Counted from the stretch's first letter, positions 1 through 9,340 are shown. The stretch is 64,000 bases of DNA from GYS-P2D sp964414425 (GCA_964414425.1 CAYPWL010000004.1:90663-154662); one strand, 5' to 3'. Translations and numbers: made by a program. The notes: generated by a model not told the origin, from the letters alone.

Positions 1-2
1 GT

Positions 3-509
3 GTTCGATTTTGGTTAAGCCTATCTGACGACTATCCAGATGCTGATCTCGTGAACAGAGGATTTGGTGGATCTCATATGAGTGACTTGTGGGAGAAGAG
101 AGAAGAGCTAATCTACAAGTATGATCCCCAAAGGATATTCATCTACGAGGGAGATAATGACATTGCTGATGGAGAGGAACCTTCAGCCATCATCTCTGAG
201 ACAGAAGCGCTCGTAGCCGATATCTTCCGTCATCTTCCTAATAGTCAGATCTATTTTATATCTCCTAAACCAAGTGTGGCGAGATGGTCATTTGCACCGC
301 AGTATCGTGATCTCAATAATCGATTACAGCAACTGGCGTCGTCTCATGATCAGGTGCATTACATCGATGTCTGGTCTCCAATGTTATCAACTGATGGAGA
401 GGTCATGACCGATATCTTCATCCAAGATCAGTTGCATATGAATACCAAAGGCTACGATATCTGGCGCAGAGTAGTGGCTCCATATGTGTTGAATATGTCC
501 TCCAAATAG
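3..509 (+). CDS. SGNH/GDSL-family hydrolase, 5'-truncated by the window edge
   Basis: The frame is open to the left edge, so the gene starts outside the window; the GTG at 51 is internal. The visible part begins with the RFW of family block I, placing the catalytic Ser (GSS-x-RFW) a few residues before base 1. Next come the block II oxyanion Gly motif NRGFGGS, the block III-like EGDND, a KPS-x-AR segment, and the C-terminal DQLHMNTKGY motif carrying the catalytic Asp and His. This is the typical layout of bacterial SGNH esterases/lipases that often act on acylated carbohydrates. The substrate cannot be read from the sequence, and any signal peptide would lie outside the window. The gene is convergent with xylA across a perfect palindrome. 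Confidence 0.85.
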   Translation, partial: VRFWLSLSDDYPDADLVNRGFGGSHMSDLWEKREELIYKYDPQRIFIYEGDNDIADGEEPSAIISETEALVADIFRHLPNSQIYFISPKPSVARWSFAPQYRDLNNRLQQLASSHDQVHYIDVWSPMLSTDGEVMTDIFIQDQLHMNTKGYDIWRRVVAPYVLNMSSK

Positions 510-525
510 AAGCTCAACTATTGCA

Positions 526-557
526 AACAAAGGTGTTGATGCATCAACACCTTTGTT
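526..557. terminator. Perfect 32-bp palindrome between convergent genes, probable bidirectional terminator
   Basis: The two 16-base arms are exact reverse complements with no spacer (left arm AACAAAGGTGTTGATG). It lies 17 bases after the stop of the hydrolase gene and 94 bases past the end of the convergent xylA gene. As RNA either strand would form a strong hairpin with a tight loop. No long U tract follows on the plus strand. Terminator function is inferred from placement; a dimeric regulator site is possible but less likely at a convergent junction. Confidence 0.6.
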
Positions 558-651
558 CCGTGTGCTTGATCTGTTAAGATAATTGGTTGATTAGTAATAT
601 GTTAACGCTCATCATAAGTTCGTTGATGTGTCAACTATCAATAAGTCTGGC

Positions 652-1983
652 TTACATGAACTGATTAATGATGTTTTCAAACAACTCCTGCTTTCCACTG
701 ATTTGTTTAGGCTCTCTAGAGCGAGCAGCATAGTTATAAAGGTCGCTTAGGCTAAGCTGTCCAGCTTTGAATTTTTTTCCTTCACCGCTATCATATGAGG
801 CATATCGGTCAGCACGGAGTTGATCATAGTCCGACTGTTCTTTGATGCGATCAGCAATGAGCAGGGCTCTAGCAAACGCATCCATTCCTCCAATGTGTGC
901 ATAAAACAAATCGGCAAAATCTGTCGAGTTGCGACGGGTCTTCGCATCGAAGTTGATTCCTCCACCTCCCTGAAAGCCACCTGCATCCAAGAAGACAAGC
1001 ATCATCTCTGTAAGCTCATATAGATCAACTGGAAATTGATCGGTGTCCCATCCATTTTGGTAATCTCCACGGTTGGCATCCATGCTACCCAATAAGCCAG
1101 CATTAGCCGCAACTTGCATCTCGTGTGCCATGGTATGATTAGCCAATGTAGCATGGTTGACTTCTAGGTTTAATTTGAAGTCATCCATTAGATCGTATTC
1201 TCTAAGGAATCCTATGACGGTAGCTGCGTCATAGTCATATTGATGTTTAGATGGTTCTGCTGGCTTAGGTTCAATTAAGAAGTCTCCAGTAAATCCCTGT
1301 GACCGAGCATAGTCTTTGGCCAGATGAAAGAACTGAGCAATCTGATCAAGCTCTTTTTTCATATCAGTATTGAGCAGAGACATATAGCCCTCTCGACCTC
1401 CCCAGAAAACATAATTTTCACCGCCTAATTTGATCGTTGCGTCAATTGCATTTTTGACTTGCGCACCCGCATAAGCTAAAGTGTTGAAGTCAGGATTAGT
1501 GGCGGCACCATTCATATATCGTGGGTGACTGAAGAGGTTAGCAGTTCCCCAGAGCACCTTAATGTCGGTACCGCTCATTTTTTCTTGTGCATAATCAGTT
1601 ATAGCCTCTAAGCGCTTTTCGAATACGGCAAGCGGAGCGTCATCGATTAAGTCCACATCATGAAAGCAGAAGTAATTAACGCCCAGTTTGCTCAAAAACT
1701 CAAATGCCGCATCCATCTTATCCTTTGCATTTTGGATAGGATCATCTGCGGTATTCCAAGGATAGATCTTAGTCGGTGATCCAAATGGATCTCCGCCATC
1801 GTTACAGAAGCTATGCCAATAGGCGATGGCAAACTTGAAGTGTTCTGCCATAGATTTTCCTCCGACGACCTGAGCGGCGTCGTAATATTTAAATGCAAGA
1901 GGGTTACGGGATTCTTTGCCCTCAAAAGGGATCTCGCCGATCCCTGTGAAATATTCTTTATCTCCTAGTATGACTCGTGACAT
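652..1983 (-). CDS. xylA: Xylose isomerase
   Basis: The 443-residue protein has the length of class II xylose isomerases, which interconvert D-xylose and D-xylulose (and D-glucose/D-fructose) in the cytoplasm with two divalent metals. Family motifs are intact: FCFHDVDL near residue 105 with the catalytic His-Asp, VFWGGREGY, EPKPAEPSKHQYD with metal-binding Glu and substrate Lys, LEVNHATLANH, GSMDANRGD and the metal-binding Asp in NFDAKTRR. The start is ATG. No xylulokinase, xylose transporter or regulator accompanies it in the window. The upstream TPR gene is on the same strand 63 bases away, so the two could share a transcript but need not be functionally linked. Confidence 0.97.
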   Translation of the reverse strand: MSRVILGDKEYFTGIGEIPFEGKESRNPLAFKYYDAAQVVGGKSMAEHFKFAIAYWHSFCNDGGDPFGSPTKIYPWNTADDPIQNAKDKMDAAFEFLSKLGVNYFCFHDVDLIDDAPLAVFEKRLEAITDYAQEKMSGTDIKVLWGTANLFSHPRYMNGAATNPDFNTLAYAGAQVKNAIDATIKLGGENYVFWGGREGYMSLLNTDMKKELDQIAQFFHLAKDYARSQGFTGDFLIEPKPAEPSKHQYDYDAATVIGFLREYDLMDDFKLNLEVNHATLANHTMAHEMQVAANAGLLGSMDANRGDYQNGWDTDQFPVDLYELTEMMLVFLDAGGFQGGGGINFDAKTRRNSTDFADLFYAHIGGMDAFARALLIADRIKEQSDYDQLRADRYASYDSGEGKKFKAGQLSLSDLYNYAARSREPKQISGKQELFENIINQFM

Positions 1984-2046
1984 ATGTATAGATTGTTTTT
2001 AAGCGACGTGAAGATATTACAACAGAATAATTTAGCTAAGGATTTT

Positions 2047-3201
2047 CTAATTATCCCCACATACGGAGGCAATATGATTAAAAGCATCTTCATAGCCGAG
2101 GCGAGCTGCCTGTCTCATGTCTTTGCATGCTGCAGCATGTTGTTTGATAGCAATAGCTGCTGTAGCACGGTTATAGAAAGCCGTTGCCATCTGAGGTTTA
2201 TACTTGATCACTGTACTAAAGTCATTGATAGCCTGGTCATATTCTTCTAACTGTAGATAAGACAACCCTCTATTGAGGTGTAGTGTCGCATCTTCAGGAG
2301 CCTTTGAGATCAGCTGGTCATAACTTTGAGCAGCAGTTTCATAGTCTTTAAGCTTAAAACTTGTGAAGGCCAGATTTTTCAAAGTTGGTGAATGGTCAGA
2401 CTTTCGCGAAATCGCTTGTTTGAAGTTGTTATGCGCTTCGTCGACTTGTTCCATCTTGAGATAGCTATATCCTAAGAGATAGTAGACTTCATAATCATCT
2501 TCTGGGACATACTTAGCGGCTACGTTAAGTGCCTTTATACCGTGAGCGTAATTTTCTCTTTTTACTAAGGACTTGCCTAATTCTTTAGCAGTAACCTCTG
2601 GCTTATATCCTTCATTGACGAGGAGTTGATAGTCGTCAGATGATGCGTCGTGATCATCGAGCTTAGCATAGCATATTGCACGATTATAGATTACGGACAG
2701 ATCTTCTGGTTTATGCTCAAAAGCGGTAGTAAAGTCAGCAACGGCATTTTTGTACTTTGACTCCTTCATGAAGGCAATGCCACGATTTTTATATACATCT
2801 GTTAGTTCGGGGTCTATTGAAAGGGCCTTGTTGTATGCAAATATGGCTGCAGGGTATTTCTTGGTCTGTAGGTTAGCATAACCCAAATAGTAGTATGCTA
2901 AGGCGTGATCTGGATCTATGGTCGTAACTTTTTTAAAGTCAGCAATGGCGGACGAATACTTTCTGAGCTTTAGATAACTCTTCCCACGATTGTAATATGC
3001 TTTTTGATATTGAGGTTCAGCTTCAATGGCATCATTAAAGTGATCTATAGCCGCTTGTGTATCATTTTGCTTGATGGCTAATACAGCATCATTGTAGTGA
3101 GTTGCCGCTTCACGGCTGACTTGGCCAAAGAGGGTGGTACTATCAGTTATTAGTCCAAAACAGAACACAGCAATTATTGCAGGCGTTTTCACATTCATCA
3201 T
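2047..3201 (-). CDS. Secreted or periplasmic TPR-repeat protein
   Basis: This 384-residue protein has an N-terminal signal-like segment (MMNVKTPAIIAVFCFGLI, then a polar stretch ending FGQ). The rest is about ten tandem TPR units with canonical spacing, for example YYNRGKSYLKLRKYSSAI, ADFKKVTTIDPDHALAYY and FYNRATAAIA. TPR arrays act as protein-protein scaffolds; no enzymatic domain is visible. It is divergent from the isopentenyl-diphosphate isomerase gene across 83 bases. Similar proteins are very common in Bacteroidota, and the partner and role cannot be inferred. Confidence 0.85.
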   Translation of the reverse strand: MMNVKTPAIIAVFCFGLITDSTTLFGQVSREAATHYNDAVLAIKQNDTQAAIDHFNDAIEAEPQYQKAYYNRGKSYLKLRKYSSAIADFKKVTTIDPDHALAYYYLGYANLQTKKYPAAIFAYNKALSIDPELTDVYKNRGIAFMKESKYKNAVADFTTAFEHKPEDLSVIYNRAICYAKLDDHDASSDDYQLLVNEGYKPEVTAKELGKSLVKRENYAHGIKALNVAAKYVPEDDYEVYYLLGYSYLKMEQVDEAHNNFKQAISRKSDHSPTLKNLAFTSFKLKDYETAAQSYDQLISKAPEDATLHLNRGLSYLQLEEYDQAINDFSTVIKYKPQMATAFYNRATAAIAIKQHAAACKDMRQAARLGYEDAFNHIASVCGDN

Positions 3202-3284
3202 AGTTATTGCGGATTAGAAGCGGTAAGGAAACGCTTGATTTTTAAGAGTTAGTACATTTACAATTATAAGACGGAGTTAAAACA

Positions 3285-4298
3285 TTGGATTTGACTGAAG
3301 AAAGCGATCGTAAAAAAGACCATATTGACCTGGCAACAGCATCAGCTACCCTTGCATCCACCAAGGACGACAGATTCTATTATGAGCCGATGCTAAGCGG
3401 TCATCCCTCAGCAGATACAGATACAGCTGTCGAGTTTTTGAATAAGAATTTTGTGGCACCGATATGGGTATCTTCCATGACAGGCGGCACCGGCATAGCC
3501 AAAATCATTAATGAAAATCTGGCGAGAGCCTGTAAGGATTTTGGTCTCGGGATGGGTCTTGGCTCTTGTCGTAAGCTCTTGCGTAGTGATGATGATTTCG
3601 GAGATTTTGATGTGCGACAGTATATCGGGAATCAACCACTCTATGCTAATCTAGGCATTGCCCAATTGAGCGCTTTAATTCAAAAGAAAGACCTTGATCC
3701 GGTGCATCGTATGATGGACAAGCTCTCAGTAGATGGTCTAATCATCCATGTTAATCCGACTCAAGAGTGGTTACAGCCTGAGGGAGATATCCTCTCTGGT
3801 CCAACCCCAATACAAGTTATTGCCGAGACTATAGAAATCTTAAATAGCAAGATCATCGTCAAAGAAGTAGGACAAGGTATCGGTCCAAAGAGCCTACTGG
3901 CGCTGATGAAGTTACCACTGGCGGCGATTGAGTTTGCTGCCTATGGCGGAACCAACTTTGCCAAGCTGGAAAACCTCCGTGATCCGCGCACCCAGATAAT
4001 AGACCCCATCTGCTATGTCGGTCATGACCCTGATGAAATGATTGATATGGTACATTACATACTTGATGAACATATGGGTGATGTAAGATGCAAGCAGTTT
4101 ATCATATCAGGAGGAGTGAAAGATTATCTTGACGGATACTTTTATAATCAACGGTTGAGGTGTAATAGTATCTATGGCCAAGCGGCGGGATTCTTAAAGC
4201 ATGCCCATGGTTCTTATGATGACTTGGCGTATCATATAGATCAGCAGGTGAAAGGCTATCAATTTGCACAGAGCTATCTAAGCATCAAACAGGCGTAA
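3285..4298 (+). CDS. fni: Type 2 isopentenyl-diphosphate delta-isomerase
   Basis: This protein should interconvert isopentenyl and dimethylallyl diphosphate using FMN and NADPH. The 337-residue TIM-barrel sequence shows type 2 hallmarks: RKKDHIDLA at the N-terminus, SSMTGGT, the HVNPTQEWLQPEGD block with catalytic Gln160 and the metal-binding Glu next to it, VKEVGQGIG, YGGTNFAKLE and a late ISGGVKDYLDG segment. The start is TTG, since no ATG precedes the conserved N-terminus; a GGAG lies 8 bases upstream. It is followed one base after its stop by the HMG-CoA reductase gene, so the two isoprenoid steps are co-transcribed. The type 2 enzyme is unrelated to the Nudix-type isomerase. Confidence 0.95.
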   Translation: MDLTEESDRKKDHIDLATASATLASTKDDRFYYEPMLSGHPSADTDTAVEFLNKNFVAPIWVSSMTGGTGIAKIINENLARACKDFGLGMGLGSCRKLLRSDDDFGDFDVRQYIGNQPLYANLGIAQLSALIQKKDLDPVHRMMDKLSVDGLIIHVNPTQEWLQPEGDILSGPTPIQVIAETIEILNSKIIVKEVGQGIGPKSLLALMKLPLAAIEFAAYGGTNFAKLENLRDPRTQIIDPICYVGHDPDEMIDMVHYILDEHMGDVRCKQFIISGGVKDYLDGYFYNQRLRCNSIYGQAAGFLKHAHGSYDDLAYHIDQQVKGYQFAQSYLSIKQA

Positions 4299-4299
4299 A

Positions 4300-5625
4300 A
4301 TGGAAGAGAGAAAGACGATATCGGGCTTTTCCAAGTTGAATAAGCTAGGCAAGATCAAATGGATTGTAGAGACCTTCTTCAAAGATCCAGAGGTGGTCAT
4401 GCGAGAACTCAAGAGTTACTGGCTCAAAAATGAGGAACAGCAAAAAATCCTCGATGGATTCAGTGAGAATACGATTTCTGTATTTCCGATGCCCTTTAGC
4501 GTTGCGCCCAATTTTGTAATTAATGGACGGGACTATTGTGTTCCAATGGTGATTGAGGAGAGTTCCGTAGTAGCAGCCGCATCGAGTGCTGCCAAGTACT
4601 GGATGTCTCGAGGAGGATTTACTGCCAAGGTGATTGATGTAATCAAGTTGGGTCAATTACATTTTAATTTCAGCGGAACTGCCGATCGTATCGCACTTAT
4701 CTTAAGTAAGTACGAGACATATTTTAGGAAGAAGCTCAAGCCTTATACACAGAATATGGAGGCTCGTGGAGGAGGAATCTTAGGCTTTGAGCTTAAGACC
4801 TTTGAGGAGGAGCCAGGCTACTATCAGATCATGGTGTCATTTGACACACGAGACTCTATGGGTGCCAACTTTATCAATACTATACTTGAAGAGTTGGCTT
4901 TGCTGCTCGAAGCCAAAATCAAAGATGAATATGCAGGATTGTATGAGTATAACACCATCATGTGTATCCTGTCTAATTATACCCCAGATTGTGTGGTTGA
5001 GGCATCTGTCTCATGCCCTGTAACCGAGCTATCCTCAATTGCAGGGGGGATCACTCCTGCAGAGTTTGCGGACAAGTTTGCCCAGGCTATCCGTATAGCA
5101 GAAATAGATCTTTATCGGGCTACTACCCACAATAAGGGCATATTCAATGGGATAGATTCCGTCGTTATTGCTACGGGTAATGACTTTAGGGCTGTAGAGT
5201 CTGCAGGGCATACGTACGCCTCAAGGGATGGTCAGTATCGCTCTCTATCTCACTGTAGTGTCGAGGATGGGATATTTACATTTTGGCTTAGGGTTCCATT
5301 AGCGCTTGGGACAGTAGGAGGGTTGACTAAGTTACATCCGGTCGCTAAGCGCAGCTTGGAGTTATTAGGCAATCCCAATGCTGCAGAGTTAATGGAGATT
5401 GTTGCTTGTGTAGGCTTAGCGCAAAACTTTGGAGCAGTAAGATCGCTCGTCACAACGGGTATCCAACGAGGTCATATGAAGATGCATCTGTCCAATGTAC
5501 TGAATCAACTTAAAGCGACAGAACAAGAGTTTAAATTGGCGGTCGAGCACTTCAGCAATGAGATTGTCTCTCATCGATCAGTAAAAGACTTTATCGAAGC
5601 ACTGAGAGTAACAAAACTCGATTAA
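4300..5625 (+). CDS. mvaA: Hydroxymethylglutaryl-CoA reductase, class II
   Basis: The 441-residue protein matches class II (bacterial, soluble) HMG-CoA reductase and lacks membrane segments. Visible motifs: SENTISVFPMPFSVAPNF, IEESSVVAAASSAAK with catalytic Glu86/Glu87, RDSMGANFINTI, catalytic Lys279 in HNKG, Asp295 in TGNDFRA and C-terminal His392 in QRGHMKMH. In mevalonate-pathway bacteria it reduces HMG-CoA to mevalonate; some class II enzymes run in the degradative direction. Its pairing with IPP isomerase, plus a GHMP kinase at 19.7-20.7 kb, favours biosynthesis. Other pathway genes (HMG-CoA synthase, phosphomevalonate kinase, decarboxylase) are not in the window. Confidence 0.96.
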   Translation: MEERKTISGFSKLNKLGKIKWIVETFFKDPEVVMRELKSYWLKNEEQQKILDGFSENTISVFPMPFSVAPNFVINGRDYCVPMVIEESSVVAAASSAAKYWMSRGGFTAKVIDVIKLGQLHFNFSGTADRIALILSKYETYFRKKLKPYTQNMEARGGGILGFELKTFEEEPGYYQIMVSFDTRDSMGANFINTILEELALLLEAKIKDEYAGLYEYNTIMCILSNYTPDCVVEASVSCPVTELSSIAGGITPAEFADKFAQAIRIAEIDLYRATTHNKGIFNGIDSVVIATGNDFRAVESAGHTYASRDGQYRSLSHCSVEDGIFTFWLRVPLALGTVGGLTKLHPVAKRSLELLGNPNAAELMEIVACVGLAQNFGAVRSLVTTGIQRGHMKMHLSNVLNQLKATEQEFKLAVEHFSNEIVSHRSVKDFIEALRVTKLD

Positions 5626-5653
5626 TCTCAAGACTATCGTCACTTTGGTTTCT

Positions 5654-5678
5654 GTAAATCAACTGTAAAGCTGATTAC
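5654..5678. terminator. Weak hairpin between mvaA and the convergent porin-like gene
   Basis: GTAAATCA and TGATTAC can pair over seven bases with one bulged A around a 10-base loop, within the 76-base convergent gap. There is no U tract and the stem is AT-rich, so this is only a candidate terminator. Confidence 0.25.
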
Positions 5679-5701
5679 ACTTCTGATGCGTCGGATCCCA
5701 G

Positions 5702-6625
5702 TTAGAACTTAAAACCAAGTGACAAGAAGAAGCCTAAAGTACGATCGTTATCATCGTTGAAGATAAATGACCGATCAGGATTTAGTTCCTGTAATGATAC
5801 ATCACCTTCGATGCGGGTAATATCGTTTAGACCATACTCCACTCTGAAAGCCGAGTAAAATCCTTTATTAAAATAGTATGCAAACCCAGCGATTAGACCG
5901 TAGTCTAAGGATCTGAATTTATCCTCGAACTGTTCTTCATTTTCAAATAAATAGTACGCACCGATGGCTCCAGGTATATCCACATCTTGTCCCTCTACAA
6001 TCAGTAGTCTTGGCACTAAGAGTGGATTAAATTCTCCTGGTCTATCGGAGTCAAAGTCAAAATCTAAACCTTGAGAAAAAACATGTGGGTTTTCGAGTAA
6101 ATCTTGATCGCCACCAAAGTTTAGAGTCCCTGTAGCCAGAGGATTTAATAGTATGCCGATATATGCTCCAGCTATAGCTTCCCACTTATTGTTGATTCTA
6201 ATATGTAAGGTCTGAGGTAGTTGAAGATATGCGAAGGTGTGCTTAAGATCTATGTCTGTCTGATCACGGAGGAAAAGCCAATCCTGCCGAGGAGCTGAGA
6301 TATCAATGATATTAGTTCCTAAGATGAGTGGACGATAGAAGTTATATCCGTCAGGAGAGCTGAAGTTGTATCCAGATCCAGTTTGATTGTATAAAATCTC
6401 TGATCTGAGTCCGATAACATCATTAAAGTTCCATTGGAAGTTTAATCCAAAATGGAATCCTCCTGAGAGACTGAAAGACTCATTGGCATTTGCCTCAGAG
6501 GGACCGATAAAGGTTGATTGGCTCAGACCTGCTCGAATTCCTATATTATAGTTTTGTCCGTAGGCTGTAGCCATTGCACAAATGAAGAGGCATACAAGAG
6601 ACCACCGTGTTAGTGATTTAATCAT
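5702..6625 (-). CDS. Outer-membrane beta-barrel protein (PorT-like fold)
   Basis: A 307-residue protein with a clear signal peptide (LVCLFICAMATAYGQ) followed by alternating hydrophobic/aromatic strands such as NIGIRAGLSQSTF, GFHFGLNFQWNF and GLIAGFAYYF, ending in LGFFLSLGFKF. The terminal aromatic Phe is the usual signature for outer-membrane barrel insertion. It resembles the broad outer-membrane beta-barrel family with N-terminal GIRAG and an inserted periplasmic or surface loop, rather than a sugar porin or TonB receptor. It is monocistronic, convergent with mvaA, with a candidate TATCTTTG promoter upstream. The substrate is unknown. Confidence 0.85.
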   Translation of the reverse strand: MIKSLTRWSLVCLFICAMATAYGQNYNIGIRAGLSQSTFIGPSEANANESFSLSGGFHFGLNFQWNFNDVIGLRSEILYNQTGSGYNFSSPDGYNFYRPLILGTNIIDISAPRQDWLFLRDQTDIDLKHTFAYLQLPQTLHIRINNKWEAIAGAYIGILLNPLATGTLNFGGDQDLLENPHVFSQGLDFDFDSDRPGEFNPLLVPRLLIVEGQDVDIPGAIGAYYLFENEEQFEDKFRSLDYGLIAGFAYYFNKGFYSAFRVEYGLNDITRIEGDVSLQELNPDRSFIFNDDNDRTLGFFLSLGFKF

Positions 6626-6644
6626 AAGATCAGTAATAGTGGCG

Positions 6645-6652
6645 CAAAGATA
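6645..6652 (-). promoter_or_regulatory. Candidate -7 box TATCTTTG for the outer-membrane barrel gene
   Basis: On the minus strand this reads TATCTTTG, a full match to the Bacteroidota TAnnTTTG element, about 20 bases before the ATG at 6625. No TTG-type -33 element is seen at the expected distance, so support is partial. Confidence 0.35.
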
Positions 6653-6719
6653 TACGACTATTTGTCATAAGCATATGACGCCAGAGAGCGAAGATGTCTT
6701 TAACAAAACAATAAAAGAA

Positions 6720-7331
6720 CTATCCCATCTCGGAGACCACTTCCTTAACTTCAGGGACCATACGTCTTAGCATGCCTTCGATTCCTGACTTGAGAGTCAC
6801 GGTAGAAGATGGACAACCACTGCAAGAGCCTTGTAAAACGACGGTCACTATGCCTTGGTTGAAAGATTTAAACTCGATGTTTCCTCCATCCATTTCTACG
6901 GCTGGCTTAACATAGGTATCGATCAGCTCTTTAATTTTTACAACGAGCTCTGCTTCATCACCTGTATAGTCAGCACCGACACCCAATTCTGCTTCTCTTG
7001 CTTTCATTGCTTCTTCGAAGCCGTCTTTAAGGATAGCCTGGTCATTAGATACATAACCTTTGATAAACTCTTTGAGCTTGAGCATGACATCCTCCCAAGA
7101 GTAGTTAAACTCCTTAGTAATGGTAACGAAGTTGTTACAGATATATACGCCTTTGACATATGGAAATGCAAACAGCTCTGTAGCAAGCGGGGACCACTCC
7201 TTAGCGAAATCCTCTTCTCTGAAATCTGCTGTTCCTTTGTAAATGATCTTGTTAGTAACAAACTTAAGCGACTCCGGGTTAGGTGTCTGCTCTGTGTATA
7301 ACATTACGGGACTCTTAGTAGCTGCATCCAT
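6720..7331 (-). CDS. NifU-family (Nfu-type) Fe-S cluster carrier/scaffold
   Basis: 203 residues in two domains. The N-terminal half (residues 8-95) carries the Nfu N-domain signature TEQTPNPESLKFV and FPYVKGVY. The C-terminal half (residues 128-200) is the NifU C-terminal domain, with VEMDGGNIEF and the cluster-binding Cys170-x-x-Cys173 in GSCSGCPSS. Proteins of this type assemble or deliver [4Fe-4S] clusters in the cytoplasm; no SUF or ISC gene is adjacent. Flanking gaps are about 60-95 bases and it appears to be its own unit. The C-terminal CxxC is intact, so activity is expected. Confidence 0.93.
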   Translation of the reverse strand: MDAATKSPVMLYTEQTPNPESLKFVTNKIIYKGTADFREEDFAKEWSPLATELFAFPYVKGVYICNNFVTITKEFNYSWEDVMLKLKEFIKGYVSNDQAILKDGFEEAMKAREAELGVGADYTGDEAELVVKIKELIDTYVKPAVEMDGGNIEFKSFNQGIVTVVLQGSCSGCPSSTVTLKSGIEGMLRRMVPEVKEVVSEMG

Positions 7332-7394
7332 AACTTAGGTGTTTATCTATTTTAAACGATGTCGATGTTAATAAGATCGCAAAGATCGATTATT

Positions 7395-8711
7395 TCACTT
7401 TAAGTTACCTGAATTCTTAATCCAGATATCTCTTTGCGGAAATGGTATCTCAATATTGTTTTCTACAAGACTGTCATGGATGGCATATCTCAAGTCGCTT
7501 CTAAGGTCACCGAGCAATATTGAAGATTTGGTAAAGGCGTATAATTCAAATACGAGAGCACTGTCTCCGAAGTCTTGAAATCGTACAAAAGGCTTCGGGT
7601 ATTGAGGAATATCTTTGTGTGCTTCAGCTACCTCAAGTAAGATCTCTCTTACTTGTCTTGGATCACTGCCGTACGCCACGCCCACAGTCACCGAAAAACG
7701 GTTGCTTTTGTAAGTGTTTGATTTATTGGTTACTCGTTGATTAACCAACAGGGAGTTGGGGATGATCAGTAACTTATTATCTAGAGTTTCTATGGTAGAA
7801 GCCCTCAATCCTATGCGCTTCAGCGTACCTGATATGGTGTTCAACTCAAGAAAGTCACCAACCTTGACAGATCGTTCGAATAATAAAACAATACCACTGA
7901 AAAAATCACTGATCGTCTGTTGCAGAGCGATACCTATACCGACTAACAATGCTGCAGCACCGGTCCAGACGAGTGTCATATTTACCCCGACGAACTGCAA
8001 GGCGAAGAGGATGCCAAAGAAATAAATCAGATAACTTAATAACTGGTTGTAGGCATACTGCTTACCAGAGGCAACTTGCTTGTTTTGATAGAAATTGAAG
8101 ATGAACATATTGGTCAGCAGCCATATGATCAATCGTGAGATAAGCAACACCAGAATCGCTACAACGATATTAGAAAGGCTAATATCAATAGTATGGTTAT
8201 TAGCCCAGACAGTGTAAAATGTTATGTTGAGAAAATCAAAATTCTTAATGATCAGGTATATCGATAGCAGTATGATGATATACTGAGCAAGCTTGGAGCC
8301 GTTACGTTCTATCTTTCGTCTTGCTGTAGAGTTCTTAATGACCTCCTCATCTATACGCTTGGATATGATACTATCTAATAGTCTTGATAGCACTACGATA
8401 AACAAGGCCATTAATATTCTAAAGACGCTTAAGCCAAAGAGCTTATCGGGTACGATCTCATAATCTAACCTGAGGATAAATACGCAGATGATGATCCATA
8501 ATAACACACATAGTGCGATCAGTCGCCTCTTGTTAAGGGGTTCATCCGCTTGTAAAGCGTCATGCCGCAAGGTATAATCATGTAATCTGCGTTTTGAGAG
8601 TACATATACAACAGCCACGACCATGACAGCCAACAACATCAGTACGATATCCGCAATAGAGATATAGAATGTACGGTATTCAAACAATTTAGTATTTACA
8701 AGTTCTATCAC
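7395..8711 (-). CDS. MscS-family mechanosensitive ion channel
   Basis: 438 residues. Several N-terminal hydrophobic segments (around residues 18-38, 68-80, 90-110, 140-160, 180-205, 225-245) precede the MscS pore helix and beta domain. The beta domain is recognisable from FFSGIVLLFERSVKVGDF followed by GTLKRIGLRASTI and the C-terminal alpha/beta domain (VGVAYGSDPRQV). It should open under membrane tension to release osmolytes. The start is GTG, forming a GTGA overlap with the rsmG stop, so it is translationally coupled to rsmG. The additional N-terminal helices make it longer than E. coli MscS (286 aa), as in many Bacteroidota homologues. Confidence 0.92.
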   Translation of the reverse strand: MIELVNTKLFEYRTFYISIADIVLMLLAVMVVAVVYVLSKRRLHDYTLRHDALQADEPLNKRRLIALCVLLWIIICVFILRLDYEIVPDKLFGLSVFRILMALFIVVLSRLLDSIISKRIDEEVIKNSTARRKIERNGSKLAQYIIILLSIYLIIKNFDFLNITFYTVWANNHTIDISLSNIVVAILVLLISRLIIWLLTNMFIFNFYQNKQVASGKQYAYNQLLSYLIYFFGILFALQFVGVNMTLVWTGAAALLVGIGIALQQTISDFFSGIVLLFERSVKVGDFLELNTISGTLKRIGLRASTIETLDNKLLIIPNSLLVNQRVTNKSNTYKSNRFSVTVGVAYGSDPRQVREILLEVAEAHKDIPQYPKPFVRFQDFGDSALVFELYAFTKSSILLGDLRSDLRYAIHDSLVENNIEIPFPQRDIWIKNSGNLK

Positions 8712-9340
8712 CCGAGCTGGATATATATGAGAGATTTAGTTTCAAAAAACTCTTCTTCAAAGTAATCACTTAATGGGGTCACTTCATAGTACTCTTTCTT
8801 ACGAATTGAGGATAGCTCAGCACTTAGGTCTCCTCCTTTCAGCGAGATCATCCCATTAGGTATAGCGTTGCGTTGTTTAGCAGAGATATTATTTCTGGTC
8901 CATGATAGCAGCTTGGTGAATGGCGCTACCGCACGGTTAATAACATAATCATACCTATCCTTGATTTCCTCAGCTCGAGAGTGGGTCGTTTTAATGTTTT
9001 CTAAGCCGAGCTCTGCTACGATGGCATTGATGACCTTTAGCTTTTTGTTGATACTATCCACACAATGGAAACTCACCTCTGGAAACAAGATTGCTAAGGG
9101 AATACTCGGAAATCCACCGCCACACCCGATGTCCATAATCTTAGTACCTGGCTTGAATGATATCCATTTGGCAATAGCCAAAGAATGAAGCACATGTCGC
9201 TCATATAGGTTGTCGATATCCTTGCGTGAGATCACGTTGATCTGACTATTCCACTCAGTATACAGAGGTAGTAACTGATCCATCTGCTGCGATTGCTGAT
9301 CAGTAAGTTGTGAGAAGTATTTATCAATGATTTCTACCAT
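8708..9340 (-). CDS. rsmG: 16S rRNA (guanine527-N7)-methyltransferase RsmG
   Basis: A 210-residue class I SAM methyltransferase with the family signatures YTEWNSQINVISRKD, YERHVLHSLAI, MDIGCGGGFPSIPLAI (SAM loop) and NRAVAPF. It methylates G527 of 16S rRNA, near the decoding site. I place the start at the ATG at 9340, because this forms an ATGGTAG overlap with the stop of the upstream glycosyltransferase and begins at the family's usual N-terminus (MVEIIDKYF). A longer reading to 9433 would overlap that gene by 100 bases and adds hydrophobic residues foreign to RsmG. Confidence 0.95.
   Translation of the reverse strand: MVEIIDKYFSQLTDQQSQQMDQLLPLYTEWNSQINVISRKDIDNLYERHVLHSLAIAKWISFKPGTKIMDIGCGGGFPSIPLAILFPEVSFHCVDSINKKLKVINAIVAELGLENIKTTHSRAEEIKDRYDYVINRAVAPFTKLLSWTRNNISAKQRNAIPNGMISLKGGDLSAELSSIRKKEYYEVTPLSDYFEEEFFETKSLIYIQLG

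Noticed and set aside
820..1023. Plus-strand ORF inside xylA
   Set aside because: It lies entirely within a well-conserved gene on the other strand and shows no recognisable domain.
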